This document shows positions 7,986-16,872 of a DNA stretch of 64,000 nt, piece after piece. The stretch is taken from assembly GCA_018402545.1 (NCBI GenBank), contig JAGYIL010000001.1, forward strand, positions 1,302,001-1,366,000. Reading direction: 5' to 3'. The notes below the pieces were generated by a model, which was not told the origin of the DNA, made no database searches, and worked only from the letters and a program-made list of their open reading frames with translations. This DNA is from Saccharospirillum sp. Its GTDB lineage: Bacteria; Pseudomonadota; Gammaproteobacteria; Pseudomonadales; Natronospirillaceae. A program made the translations under genes and the position numbers. Numbering within the stretch: position 1 is the stretch's first letter; every line of letters starts with the position of its first letter.

Positions 7986-8525
7986 ATGCCTTTTACCAAT
8001 TTACTCAACAGGTTCGCTTCCTGGGTGGAGCGCATAGCCGGTGTATTTCTTGCCGCTGTTACCGTGCTGGTTTTTGTCTCAGCAGGCGCGCGGTATCTGC
8101 TGGGCAGCCCTATCCCCGATGCCCATGCCTTTGCCAGTTTAATGCTGGGGGTCGCCTTATTGTGGGGCCTGGCGAGCGCTTCCTGGCGCGATGAACATAT
8201 CTCGGTCGACTTGCTGTATATGGGCATGAATGACGGGCTTAAGCGGTTGGTTGATGTACTGGGACAGCTACTGATCCTCCTCTTTGTCGGTCTGTTTTGC
8301 TGGATGCTATTGAAGCAGGTTGGCTCGGTTCGCGACGGCGGAGAGCTGACGGTAGATACCCGAACGGCCGTCTGGCCATTTTACTTTATGGCCTGGATGG
8401 GCGTTGCCGCTTCCACACTGCTGATCATCGCTCGTTTGTGGCTATTGATCGTTAACCCCTCGGGCTTGCCTTCCAAGAAAAGCATTGCCGATGAAGCCGC
8501 TGAAAATGCCGGAGAACCTACCTGA
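7986..8525 (+). CDS. TRAP transporter small membrane subunit (DctQ family)
   Basis: A 179-residue protein with four hydrophobic segments (about residues 17-38, 49-68, 91-112 and 130-155), the DctQ layout. It pairs with the large DctM subunit, whose ATG begins inside its own stop codon (ATGG/TGATGG overlap at 8523-8527). The W-R-D-E-H-I-S-V-D segment between helices 2 and 3 is typical of the family. Confidence 0.88.
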   Translation: MPFTNLLNRFASWVERIAGVFLAAVTVLVFVSAGARYLLGSPIPDAHAFASLMLGVALLWGLASASWRDEHISVDLLYMGMNDGLKRLVDVLGQLLILLFVGLFCWMLLKQVGSVRDGGELTVDTRTAVWPFYFMAWMGVAASTLLIIARLWLLIVNPSGLPSKKSIADEAAENAGEPT

Positions 8526-9823
8526 TGGACCGCGACCTCGTTGCCATTCTGGGCTTTGTGGCCCTTTTCACCATGATCTTTTTACGCGTGCCTGTCGGTA
8601 TTGCTATGGGCCTGGTTGGCCTGGGTGGTTTTGCTGCCATTATCAGTATCGATCCGGCATTGGCTACTCTCGCTTCGTCACCAATACGGACTGTCACCAA
8701 TTACAATCTGAGTCTGATTCCCATGTTCATTCTTATGGGGGTGTTTGCTACCGCTACTGGCATGAGCCGGGAGCTGTTCCGCGTGGGGCAGGCATGGCTC
8801 GGGCGCTATAAAGGCGGCATGGCCATGTCGACCCTGGCGGCCTGCGGTGGCTTTGCTGCTATCTGTGGTTCGTCGGTGGCCACCGCTGCGACCATGACGA
8901 AAGTGGCCTTGCCGGAAATGCAACGCCAGGGCTATAGCAACAGTCTGGCTGCCGGGGTCATTGCTTCAGGCGGTACCCTGGGCATTCTGATTCCGCCATC
9001 GGTAGTGCTGGTACTTTATGGGTTTCTGACCGAACAGGATATCGGCAAATTGCTGGTTGCCGGCATCATCCCCGGGATTCTCGCCATACTGGTTCAGGTT
9101 GCGGTGATCCTGATCATCGCCTGGCGCAAGCCGGAATCGATGCCTCCCGGTGAGCGCAGTGACTGGCGTGAAAAAGTGGATGCGCTGAAAGGTGTCTGGG
9201 CTGTCATTCTGCTGTTTGCTGCGGTCGTTGGCGGTATATATCTAGGCATTGTTACGCCCGTGGAGGCCGCCGCACTGGGGGCAGTTTGCACTTACATTAT
9301 TGGTGTTGTAAGGCGCCGGCTGGATTTCAACACCACGCTGAAATGTCTGATCGAAGCGCTGCGAACCTCGGTCAGTATCTTCATCATTTTGGTGGGTGCC
9401 ATGCTGTTTAGCTATTTCCTGGCCGTCACCCAAACCCCCCAGGCACTGACCAGCTGGCTGGTAGCACTGCCCATTGGCGACTATGGCGTACTGCTGCTGA
9501 TTCTCGCGGCCTTTATTGTCATGGGGTGTGTGCTCGACCCGATGGCCATGATCATCCTGATGGTCCCCATTGTCTTTCCGGTCGTTGAAAGCCTTGGCTT
9601 TGATCCGATCTGGTTTGGCATTCTGGTCGTGGTGGCAGTAGAGATGGGCATGATTACCCCGCCCATTGGTATCAATTGCTTCATCATCCGGTCGGTTGCA
9701 CCCGATGTTTCTTTAGGACAGATCTATAAAGGCGTGCTGCCCTTTGTTCTGTCTGACTTTGTTCGGCTTGGCATCCTGCTCTTGTTTCCGTGGCTAGTGC
9801 TGGTCTTACCCAACAGTATGTAA
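8525..9823 (+). CDS. TRAP transporter large permease (DctM family)
   Basis: A 432-residue permease with about twelve hydrophobic segments. DctM hallmarks include FLRVPVGIAMG near the start, GGFAAICGSSVATAATM, GTLGILIPPS, and PPIGINCFII near the end. It uses an ion gradient to import the substrate delivered by DctP. The start overlaps the dctQ stop, and its own stop overlaps a possible start of the next gene (TAATG at 9821-9825). Confidence 0.92.
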   Translation: MDRDLVAILGFVALFTMIFLRVPVGIAMGLVGLGGFAAIISIDPALATLASSPIRTVTNYNLSLIPMFILMGVFATATGMSRELFRVGQAWLGRYKGGMAMSTLAACGGFAAICGSSVATAATMTKVALPEMQRQGYSNSLAAGVIASGGTLGILIPPSVVLVLYGFLTEQDIGKLLVAGIIPGILAILVQVAVILIIAWRKPESMPPGERSDWREKVDALKGVWAVILLFAAVVGGIYLGIVTPVEAAALGAVCTYIIGVVRRRLDFNTTLKCLIEALRTSVSIFIILVGAMLFSYFLAVTQTPQALTSWLVALPIGDYGVLLLILAAFIVMGCVLDPMAMIILMVPIVFPVVESLGFDPIWFGILVVVAVEMGMITPPIGINCFIIRSVAPDVSLGQIYKGVLPFVLSDFVRLGILLLFPWLVLVLPNSM

Positions 9824-9834
9824 TGGTGTTTTCA

Positions 9835-11430
9835 ATGATGACCGATAATACGATTCGCGCATTTACCTATGAGCTGCTTAGAAAGTATGGCATGACCACG
9901 GTTTTCGGCAATCCCGGCTCCAACGAGCTGCCGTTTCTGAAAAATTTTCCCAGCGACTTTCGCTATATTCTGGGGCTCCATGAAGGGGCCGTCATGGGCA
10001 TGGCGGATGGCTACGCACTGGCGACCGGTCAACCTACCATGGTTAATTTGCATGCAGCGGCGGGAACGGGTAATGCCATGGGCGCGTTAACCAATGCTTA
10101 TTACTCCCAAAGTCCGCTAGTAGTAACGGCGGGTCAACAGGCAAGGAACCTGGTCGGTGTTGAGGCCATGCTTACCAACGTCGACGCAACCCAGTTGCCG
10201 CAACCTCTGGTGAAATGGAGCTTTGAACCGTCCGAAGCGGCTGATGTTCCCAGAGCATTGAGCCAGGCTATACAGGAAGCTACCTTGCCAACGCCCGGAC
10301 CGACGTATTTGTCCATTCCACACAATGACTGGGACAAACCAATGGACGCCAATATGGCGCATCTGCTGCAACGGGAAGTCACTGTCGGATCCGAGCCCAA
10401 CCAAAAGCAACTGAAAGCCTGGGCCGGGTTGTTGGCAGACGCAAAAAACCCTGTGCTTGTGCTTGGACCTGAGGTGGATGCACTGCGGGCCAATGCTGAC
10501 GCCGTCAAGCTTGCCAATAAACTGGGGGCCCCGGTATGGGTGGCACCGTCCGAGTCACGTTGCCCGTTCCCCACCAACCACCCATCCTTTAGAGGCGTGC
10601 TACCGATCTCGATTAGAGAGGTGTGCGAGCACCTGGAAGGGCACGATGTCATATTGGTGGCAGGAGCTCCGGTTTTTCGCTACCACAAAGATATCCCAGG
10701 CAATTACTTGCCACGAGGTGCGCGTGTATTGCATTTGACCGGAGATACCCACCAGGCCGCTCGTGCCCCCTTTGGAGATGCGTTGGTGGCCAATGTAAAA
10801 CGCGGGCTAATTGGTCTGGTTGAAACCCTGGATATAAAAAAGCGAGAGCTCCCGAAACCCATTGACAGGCCAATCCGGCTGCCAGACCCACCGGGCGCTA
10901 TGAACCCGGAAAATCTCTTCCACCTGCTGAACACTCTGGCACCTGAGAACGTGTCGTACGTTAAAGAAGCGACAGCGACCAAAGAGGCCTTTTGGGCAGA
11001 AATAGAAATGACCGAACCCAGCAGTTATTTCTTCCCGGCTGCAGGCGGCCTTGGGTTTGGTTTGCCAGCAGCAGTAGGCGTTCAATTGGCGCTGCCTGAT
11101 CGGCGGGTGGTTGCGGTCATTGGTGATGGCTCAGCCAACTACGGGATCACCGCCCTGTGGTCTGCGGCTCAGTACCAGGTGCCAGTCATATTTATAATTC
11201 TAAAAAATGGCACCTATGGGGCATTGCGTGGCTTTGCCTCCATGCTGAACGCAGAGGACTCCCCCGGATTGGACGTACCTGGCATGGACTTCTGTTCCAT
11301 AGCCCGGGGGTATGGTGTGGACTCCGGCGCGGCAGACAATGCCGATGCGTTCGAGACCCTGTTCCGGCAGGCATTGAATCAGAATAACCGTCCTTTTCTG
11401 ATTGAAGTGACCACCACCTTTGGTCATTAA
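9835..11430 (+). CDS. mdlC: Benzoylformate decarboxylase-like ThDP enzyme
   Basis: A 531-residue thiamine-diphosphate enzyme that reads closely like benzoylformate decarboxylase of Pseudomonas putida. Residues matching its active site are S29 in FGNPGSNELPF, E50 in GLHEGAV, H73 in NLHAAAGTGNAMG and the histidine of VFRYHKD. The ThDP/Mg motif GDGSANY...NGTYG lies near the C terminus. It would decarboxylate an aryl-2-oxo acid to the aldehyde and CO2. The start could be 9835 or 9838, or 9823 by TAATG coupling with dctM; none has a strong ribosome site. One pocket-side change is visible: ALRGFA where P. putida has ALRWFA, so the exact substrate may differ. It ends overlapping the convergent LysR gene by 4 bp. 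Confidence 0.88.
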   Translation: MMTDNTIRAFTYELLRKYGMTTVFGNPGSNELPFLKNFPSDFRYILGLHEGAVMGMADGYALATGQPTMVNLHAAAGTGNAMGALTNAYYSQSPLVVTAGQQARNLVGVEAMLTNVDATQLPQPLVKWSFEPSEAADVPRALSQAIQEATLPTPGPTYLSIPHNDWDKPMDANMAHLLQREVTVGSEPNQKQLKAWAGLLADAKNPVLVLGPEVDALRANADAVKLANKLGAPVWVAPSESRCPFPTNHPSFRGVLPISIREVCEHLEGHDVILVAGAPVFRYHKDIPGNYLPRGARVLHLTGDTHQAARAPFGDALVANVKRGLIGLVETLDIKKRELPKPIDRPIRLPDPPGAMNPENLFHLLNTLAPENVSYVKEATATKEAFWAEIEMTEPSSYFFPAAGGLGFGLPAAVGVQLALPDRRVVAVIGDGSANYGITALWSAAQYQVPVIFIILKNGTYGALRGFASMLNAEDSPGLDVPGMDFCSIARGYGVDSGAADNADAFETLFRQALNQNNRPFLIEVTTTFGH

Positions 11431-12386
11431 GGGTTGGAGGGCATTCCCGCTTTACCGAACATCCGATCAATCAGCACGTCTGGCTCAGGTATGTTCATAG
11501 TACGGACCGCCTCCAGCACAGCCTGGCAAAACCAGTGCTGTGCTGGAGAGCGGTTTGCATGGGTATGCCAGTATAAGGAAACGTTAAAGTCCGGCACCTG
11601 AAAGGGGAGGGACCTGACGGCCAGATCATGACCGGCGGCAAACTGATTGGCAATTTGTACGGGCAAAACACTTAACAGCCCACTGGTCATTAGCAAGCTG
11701 GGCAGTATGGAAAAGTGGGGTACTTCCAGTGCGACTTTTCGCTGAACGTTCAATTGGTACAGTATGTCTTCGACCAGGCTGTGGCCTGACGTTCCTGCGA
11801 CGACGACCTGCTTGCGCCGGCAAAAGGTGTCAAGGTCAATAGGGCCCTCATCGAAGGTGTCTGCGCGTGCCATGCAGACATATCGGTCACGAATGATGGT
11901 TTGTCGCTCCAGGCTGTGAAGATCAATGGGTCGGCTACAAATTACGGCATTAACCTGTCCGGCAGTGAGCCAGTCCGGTACATCCTCTATTTGCAGTGGT
12001 ACCACCTCGAGCTCAAGATCAGGCGCTTCTTTCTGTAAGTGATTAAGAATGGTGGGCAAGAACACCATTTCACCCAAGTCCGTCAGTGCCAGTCTAAAAC
12101 GCATGGTGCAATGGGTGGGATCAAAGTGTTGTCGGCTGTTGAGATGTGTTTCCAGCGTCTGGAGCGCTGACTTCAGATCGGGATAGATTTGATGAGCCGT
12201 CATTGTAGGCGTCATGGATTGTTGGCGTCGCACGAACAACCGGTCATCAAGCTGGTCGCGCAGTCGGGATAACGCATAGCTGATCGACGGCTGAGTCACA
12301 TTCAACCGTTGTGCGCACTGTGTAACACTGCGGGTTTCATAGAGCATTACAAATACGCGAATGAGATTCAGATCTGGTAAAGGCAT
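11427..12386 (-). CDS. LysR-family transcriptional regulator
   Basis: A 319-residue LysR regulator. The N-terminal helix-turn-helix covers about residues 6-62 (TQCAQRLNVTQPSISYALSR then RLRDQLDDRLF), followed by a two-lobed effector domain. It resembles the NahR/NodD/LinR group that responds to aromatic compounds. It converges on the decarboxylase gene, and the two stop codons overlap. It may act on the upstream plus-strand operon or be autoregulated. A partner promoter is not adjacent on its 5' side, where a tRNA spacer region lies. Confidence 0.88.
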   Translation of the reverse strand: MPLPDLNLIRVFVMLYETRSVTQCAQRLNVTQPSISYALSRLRDQLDDRLFVRRQQSMTPTMTAHQIYPDLKSALQTLETHLNSRQHFDPTHCTMRFRLALTDLGEMVFLPTILNHLQKEAPDLELEVVPLQIEDVPDWLTAGQVNAVICSRPIDLHSLERQTIIRDRYVCMARADTFDEGPIDLDTFCRRKQVVVAGTSGHSLVEDILYQLNVQRKVALEVPHFSILPSLLMTSGLLSVLPVQIANQFAAGHDLAVRSLPFQVPDFNVSLYWHTHANRSPAQHWFCQAVLEAVRTMNIPEPDVLIDRMFGKAGMPSNP

Positions 12387-12621
12387 GGCATGGCCTCAGG
12401 TTTTAATGATTGTCACACCATATAGCAGGTTGAGGCAATTGCGAGATGAGCGCTACCCAGAGTACCAACTGTATTCTCCGAGCTATAGCTATATACAGCG
12501 ACTTGTTGGTATAGCCAACGCCTCGAACATCGGGAACGCTTAACGGCGTGTTAGCGCCCGCAGGGGTCATCACAGGGATGTATTGGATCACAACGAGATG
12601 TAATCTCGGTTCCCATAAACA

Positions 12622-12646
12622 GAAAAAGCAGCCCTTAGGCTGCTTT
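12622..12646 (-). terminator. Distal Rho-independent terminator of the tRNA operon
   Basis: Minus-strand GAAAGCAGCC-TAAG-GGCTGCTTTTTCT: a 9-10 bp stem followed by a T run. It duplicates the terminator at 12767-12790 within the tandem repeat. Confidence 0.75.
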
Positions 12647-12766
12647 CACTCTAAATTGGAGCGGGATTAAACGCCCGGAGCGTTTAACGACGCGTTAGCG
12701 CCCGCAGGGGCCATCACAGGGATGTGATGGATCACAACGAGATGTAATCTCGGTTCCCTTAAACAG

Positions 12767-12790
12767 AAAAAGCAGCCATTTGGCTGCTTT
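12767..12790 (-). terminator. Proximal Rho-independent terminator of the tRNA operon
   Basis: Minus-strand AAAGCAGCCA-AA-TGGCTGCTTTTTCT starts about 11 nt after the CCA end of tRNA-Gly: a perfect 10-bp stem with a T run, so tRNA transcripts should end here. Confidence 0.85.
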
Positions 12791-12800
12791 AACTTTAATT

Positions 12801-12875
12801 TGGAGCGGGAAACGAGATTCGAACTCGCGACCCCAACCTTGGCAAGGTTGTGCTCTACCACTGAGCTATTCCCGC
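12801..12875 (-). tRNA. tRNA-Gly (anticodon GCC)
   Basis: A 75-nt cloverleaf with encoded CCA. Acceptor GCGGGAA pairs with TTCCCGC, the D arm is GCTC...GAGC, the anticodon stem CAACC/GGTTG holds loop TTGCCAA (anticodon GCC), and the T loop is GTTCGAATC. It lies 46 bp downstream of tRNA-Glu in the same operon. Confidence 0.97.
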
Positions 12876-12921
12876 ACTTTTTTGTCTCAAGACCACTAGT
12901 GCTCTCAAAACAGAAAATAAA

Positions 12922-12997
12922 TGGTATCCCGTAGGGGACTCGAACCCCTGTTACCGCCGTGAAAGGGCGGTGTCCTAGGCCACTAGACGAACGGGAC
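12922..12997 (-). tRNA. tRNA-Glu (anticodon TTC)
   Basis: A 76-nt cloverleaf with encoded CCA. Acceptor GTCCCGT pairs with ACGGGAT, anticodon stem CCGCC/GGCGG holds loop CTTTCAC (anticodon TTC), and the T arm is CAGGGGTTCGAGTCCCCTA. It is the first gene of the two-tRNA operon. Confidence 0.97.
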
Positions 12998-13231
12998 ACA
13001 CAAGCTTTCGATAGGACGGTGCTGGTTTGAAGCAGCCTCGTCTGGCCGTTTCCGTCGAAAGCGGGGCGCATATTACCATTGGAATTTACCAATGCAACAC
13101 TTTTCCTGAAAAAATTATCAAAATCAGTGTGTTAGCGCTGTATCGAGGGTTGCCTGCAGGGTGAGGGCATACCGCCACTCACCGGTCTCTGCTATCGTTC
13201 TTTCCAATGAATCCGGTATAGGGAAGGCGTC

Positions 13232-13297
13232 ATGAAGGCCGCAAATGGGATGGCTTCGGCGATTTTGGGGTACCCGCGAATGCAGGAGGTGGTCTGA
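13232..13297 (+). CDS. Possible 21-residue leader peptide coupled to the YbaN-like gene
   Basis: ATG 13232 follows GGGAAGGCGTC and encodes MKAANGMASAILGYPRMQEV plus one valine. Its TGA shares bases with the ATG of the next gene (TGATG at 13295-13299), while the downstream gene's ribosome site (CAGGAGG) lies inside the small frame. This arrangement would couple translation. The peptide has no recognisable motif, so it may simply be a chance frame. Confidence 0.3.
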   Translation: MKAANGMASAILGYPRMQEVV

Positions 13298-13719
13298 TGC
13301 ACCGGGCTGTACTGCGCTGGGTATTGTTTATTGTTGGCTGGCTTTGTGTGGTGCTGGGCGCCATCGGGGTGGTGTTGCCGGTGTTGCCGACAACGCCGTT
13401 TCTCCTGCTGGCGGCGGCTTGTTTCGACCGGTCTTCGCCCCGCTTCCACCGCTGGCTGTTATCCACTAAGCTGTTTGGACCTCTGATCGAAAACTGGCAG
13501 CGGGAGCGATACATCGAAAAGCGCTCCAAGCGCGTTGCGCTGGTGGTAGTGGCGGTGACGTTCAGCAGTTCGATCCTGATTGTTGAACCGGTAGCGTTGA
13601 AATGGATGCTGGTCGGTTTTTGGGCGACCTGTACCTTCTTCATTGGCCGGTTGTCGACAATCCCGCTGTCGCAAAGACGGTTGCAGCAGGGGGTTAATGC
13701 AGGCCAAGAATCAGCCTGA
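13297..13719 (+). CDS. YbaN/DUF454-family inner-membrane protein
   Basis: A 140-residue protein of the DUF454 family. Visible: an N-terminal hydrophobic hairpin ending in the family signature GVVLPVLPTTPFLLLAAACF, a short loop FHRWLLS...FGPLIENW, and two further hydrophobic segments (about residues 76-92 and 97-115). The ribosome site CAGGAGG is 8 bp upstream. The family has no settled biochemical role. The gene stands alone between the tRNA operon and the yej operon. Confidence 0.85.
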   Translation: MHRAVLRWVLFIVGWLCVVLGAIGVVLPVLPTTPFLLLAAACFDRSSPRFHRWLLSTKLFGPLIENWQRERYIEKRSKRVALVVVAVTFSSSILIVEPVALKWMLVGFWATCTFFIGRLSTIPLSQRRLQQGVNAGQESA

Positions 13720-13871
13720 ACACCATTAGAAAGGATGCAATGGGAGAGCCAGAGGCTCTCAGCGATGCAAGAATGCCCGGACAAGGTGAGTACACCTGGC
13801 CGGTAAGGCATGAACAGGGATCTTGAAGTATGCAAACGAAACCGGACTCGTGCCGGTGGCGTATTGGTAGT

Positions 13872-13887
13872 ACCGGCCGAGGCCGGT
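13872..13887. repeat. Short perfect hairpin upstream of yejA
   Basis: ACCGGCC-GA-GGCCGGT lies 45 bp before the yejA start. No T tract is present. It may be an mRNA 5' structure; nothing more can be said. Confidence 0.3.
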
Positions 13888-13932
13888 TCGCATAAGATTT
13901 GCCCGGTGGGATAGAACCTGGAGAGTATCGTG

Positions 13933-15744
13933 ATGAGAGTCTTGTTGAGTCTGGTGGTGGGCTTGGGCGTGTCGTTTGCGGCCCTGGCCGAAGACGTTAT
14001 TGTTTCCCATGCCATTGCCGAACGCGGTGAGCCGCAGTACCCGGCCGACTACCCTCACTGGGATTATGTAAACCCGGATGCCCCTCGCCAGGGCTATGTT
14101 ACCTATGGGGTGCGTGGCACCTTTGATAATTTTAATCGGTTTGCCCAGCGTGGGACTACACCTGCCGGTATCAGGGACTACCTGTTTGACCCGCTCATGA
14201 TCGGCAATGGGGATGAAGTGGGCGTTTACTATGGGCTGATTGCCGAGCAAGTCGAGTACGCCGCCGACAATAGCTGGATCATCTTTCATCTGAACCCGGA
14301 GGCCACCTTTCAGGATGGCGAGCCCATCGAAGCCTCCGATGTGGCCTTTACCTTTAATCTGCTTATGGAGGACGGTGTCCCCCAGTTCAGAACCTATTAC
14401 GAAGGCGTCACCGTTGAAGTACTGGATAACCGCCGGGTGCGTTTTAATCTGGAGACGCCCAGTAAAAGCCTTCTGGTCAATTTGGCGACGCTGGATATAT
14501 TCCCGGAGCACACGTTTGCAGATCTCGATTTTTCGGAGCCCTTTGAAGAAGTGCCGCTCGGCAGTGGCCCTTACACCATATCGGACTACCGCATGGGGCA
14601 ATATGTTGTATACGAGCGCCTCGACGACTATTGGGCCAAGGATCACCCGGCGCGGGTTGGTCAACTGAATTTTGATTTTGAGCGATACGATTATTACCTC
14701 GACGACACGGTTTTGCTCGAAGCCTTCAAGAAGGGCGAATACGACTTCCGCCAGGAAAATGTTGCCAAAGACTGGGCGACGGCCTACACCGGGGATAATT
14801 TCGACGCCGGCTACATCGTTAAAGAAGAGATACCGCACGAGCTGCCACAGTCGATGCAGTCGTTCGTGTTCAATATAGAGAACCCCCAGTTCCAGGATCG
14901 CCGGGTACGGATGGCCATCAACATGCTGTTCGATTTCGAGTGGACCAACAAAAATCTATTTTACGACGCTTACAACCGCACCAGCAGCTACTTCCAGAAC
15001 ACCGACTACATGGCCGACACCCTGCCTGAAGGCCGGGAACTGGCCATTCTCGACGAGTTCCGTGATCAGTTGCCGGCAGAAGTCTTCACTGAGGTGTTCC
15101 AGAACTACAGCACCGATGGCAGCGGCAATATGCGGCCCCAATTGCGCCAGGCGTTAACCCTGTTGCGCGAAGCGGGCTATGAAACCCGGGACGGCCGGCT
15201 GATCTACACCGAGACCGGCGAACCGCTGGAATTCGAAATGCTGCTGTACTCGCCTTCATTCGAGCGCATAGCCATTCCGTTTCGGGAGAACCTGTCTCGG
15301 GCCGGCATCACCATGAACATTCGTACCGTTGATGTCACCCAATACACTAATCGGATGCGCGAGCGGGACTACGACATGCTGGTCGGTAACCTGGGTGGCG
15401 GTGCCTACCCGGATGCCGATCTGATGATTCAGTTCCACAGTGATTTTCTGGATTCCACCTACAATTCTATTGGCGTTCAGGATCCGGTAATCGATGCGCT
15501 GGTAAAGGGTATTCGCGATAATCAACAGAACGATGCCGAACTGCTGGCATATGGCCGCGCGCTGGATCGGGTACTATTGTGGAGCTACTACGTGATTCCG
15601 CACTGGCACATTGGGGCTTATCGGGTAGCCTACTGGAACAAGTTCGCCCGACCGGAAACTCGGCCCCGCTATTCACTGGGCAGTTCAACCTGGTGGCTGG
15701 ATACCGACGCCGAAGCGGCCTTGCCAGACCGCAATGCTCGCTGA
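13933..15744 (+). CDS. yejA: Oligopeptide ABC transporter periplasmic binding protein
   Basis: A 603-residue family-5 extracellular binding protein with a signal peptide (MRVLLSLVVGLGVSFAALA, then AEDVIVSHA). The segments YPADYPHWDYVNPDAP and FDNFNRFAQRG near the start are typical of YejA, and the protein reads as one complete domain of family length. I chose ATG 13933 over GTG 13930. It is the first of four genes in standard yejABEF order. In other bacteria YejABEF imports oligopeptides and microcin C-like peptides. Confidence 0.9.
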   Translation: MRVLLSLVVGLGVSFAALAEDVIVSHAIAERGEPQYPADYPHWDYVNPDAPRQGYVTYGVRGTFDNFNRFAQRGTTPAGIRDYLFDPLMIGNGDEVGVYYGLIAEQVEYAADNSWIIFHLNPEATFQDGEPIEASDVAFTFNLLMEDGVPQFRTYYEGVTVEVLDNRRVRFNLETPSKSLLVNLATLDIFPEHTFADLDFSEPFEEVPLGSGPYTISDYRMGQYVVYERLDDYWAKDHPARVGQLNFDFERYDYYLDDTVLLEAFKKGEYDFRQENVAKDWATAYTGDNFDAGYIVKEEIPHELPQSMQSFVFNIENPQFQDRRVRMAINMLFDFEWTNKNLFYDAYNRTSSYFQNTDYMADTLPEGRELAILDEFRDQLPAEVFTEVFQNYSTDGSGNMRPQLRQALTLLREAGYETRDGRLIYTETGEPLEFEMLLYSPSFERIAIPFRENLSRAGITMNIRTVDVTQYTNRMRERDYDMLVGNLGGGAYPDADLMIQFHSDFLDSTYNSIGVQDPVIDALVKGIRDNQQNDAELLAYGRALDRVLLWSYYVIPHWHIGAYRVAYWNKFARPETRPRYSLGSSTWWLDTDAEAALPDRNAR

Positions 15745-15753
15745 GGGTAGGGC

Positions 15754-16872
15754 ATGACAGCCTACCTGATACGGCGCCTGCTGCTGGTCATCCCCACGCT
15801 CTGGGCCATTGTCACCATCAATTTCGTGATCATCCAGGTCGCCCCCGGCGGCCCGGTGGACCAGATGATCGCCAATATGGAGGGCAACACCGCCTCCATG
15901 CTGGATCGGATGACAGGTAACAATCAGTCCGATGTGTTGCAAACACCCTCATCGTCGGATCGTGAATCCGGCAGTGGTAATCGCTCGGGGGATTCCAGCT
16001 ATCGCGGTGCGCGGGGCCTCACCGAGCAAGACATCGCCGCTATTGAAGAACGGTTCGGGTTCGATAAACCCCTGCACGAACGTTACTTCACCATGTTGTG
16101 GGATTACCTGCGGTTTGATTTTGGCGACAGCCTGTTCCGAGGCGGCTCGGTGGTGGATCTGATTGTGGATCGACTGCCGGTATCCATTTCACTGGGGTTG
16201 TGGACCACGTTGATTGTCTACCTGGTATCGATTCCGCTGGGTATCCGTAAAGCCATTAAACACAGCACCCGATTTGATGTCTGGACCTCGGGCGTCATCT
16301 TTGCCGCCAATGCCATCCCCTCCTTCCTGTTCGCCATCTTGCTGATCATCCTGTTCTCCGGCGGCAGCTACTTCGACTGGTTCCCGTTGCGGGGTCTGGT
16401 GTCCAGTAATTGGGACGAACTGAGTCTCGGTGGCAAGATTTTGGATTATTTCTGGCACATGGCGCTGCCGGTGTTGGCGATGGTAATTGGGGGCTTTGCC
16501 AGCCTGACCATGCTCACCAAAAACTCCTTTCTGGATGAAATTCACAAGCAGTATGTGATGACCGCCCGGGCCAAGGGCTGCACCGAACGGCGGATTCTAT
16601 ACGGCCATGTATTTCGCAATGGCATGCTGATTATCATCGCCGGTTTTCCGGCCGCCTTTCTGGGCATTCTGTTCAGCAGCTCGCTACTGATCGAGACGAT
16701 CTTCTCGCTCGACGGGTTGGGATTGCTCGGGTTTGAATCCACGCTGCAACGCGATTACCCGGTTATGTTTTCCACACTCTATGTATTCACCCTGATGGGG
16801 TTGATTATGGGCATCATCAGTGACCTGATGTACACCCTGATCGACCCGCGCATTGATTTCGAGGCGCGCTGA
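15754..16872 (+). CDS. yejB: Oligopeptide ABC transporter permease
   Basis: A 372-residue inner-membrane permease. It starts [20 protein letters not shown], has a long periplasmic insert of about residues 45-105 typical of YejB, and then the binding-protein-dependent permease core with the EAA-like loop [19 protein letters not shown]. Its TGA overlaps the ATG of yejE (16872). It forms the membrane channel with YejE. Confidence 0.9.
   Translation: MTAYLIRRLLLVIPTLWAIVTINFVIIQVAPGGPVDQMIANMEGNTASMLDRMTGNNQSDVLQTPSSSDRESGSGNRSGDSSYRGARGLTEQDIAAIEERFGFDKPLHERYFTMLWDYLRFDFGDSLFRGGSVVDLIVDRLPVSISLGLWTTLIVYLVSIPLGIRKAIKHSTRFDVWTSGVIFAANAIPSFLFAILLIILFSGGSYFDWFPLRGLVSSNWDELSLGGKILDYFWHMALPVLAMVIGGFASLTMLTKNSFLDEIHKQYVMTARAKGCTERRILYGHVFRNGMLIIIAGFPAAFLGILFSSSLLIETIFSLDGLGLLGFESTLQRDYPVMFSTLYVFTLMGLIMGIISDLMYTLIDPRIDFEAR

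Larger units (their letters stand above)
12387..12800 (-). repeat. Tandem terminator-spacer repeats downstream of tRNA-Gly
   Basis: Two copies of a unit of about 140 bp lie side by side (about 12530-12668 and 12669-12800). On the minus strand each has a terminator hairpin (AAAGCAGCC/GGCTGCTTT), then CGAGAT-TAC-ATCTCG, then a CATCACA...TGTGATG or related dyad, then CCCTGCGGGCGCTAAC. The end of tRNA-Gly (TCCCGCTCCA) is also repeated at 12656-12665 without the rest of the tRNA. This fits a former tandem tRNA-Gly array that lost a copy. The part 12387-12530 is the LysR upstream region; I see no gene there. Confidence 0.7.

Noticed and set aside
12403-12591. Minus-strand frame sharing a peptide (IPVMxPAGANxxLxxP) with the frame at 12667
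   Set aside because: The shared peptide comes from the tandem DNA spacer repeat, not from protein conservation.
12667-13092. 141-codon open frame on the minus strand
   Set aside because: It runs across tRNA-Glu, tRNA-Gly and the repeat spacer; the tRNAs are certain and the frame is incidental.
13759-14838. 359-codon open frame opposite yejA
   Set aside because: Antisense to a clear YejA coding sequence; composition is that of a shadow frame.
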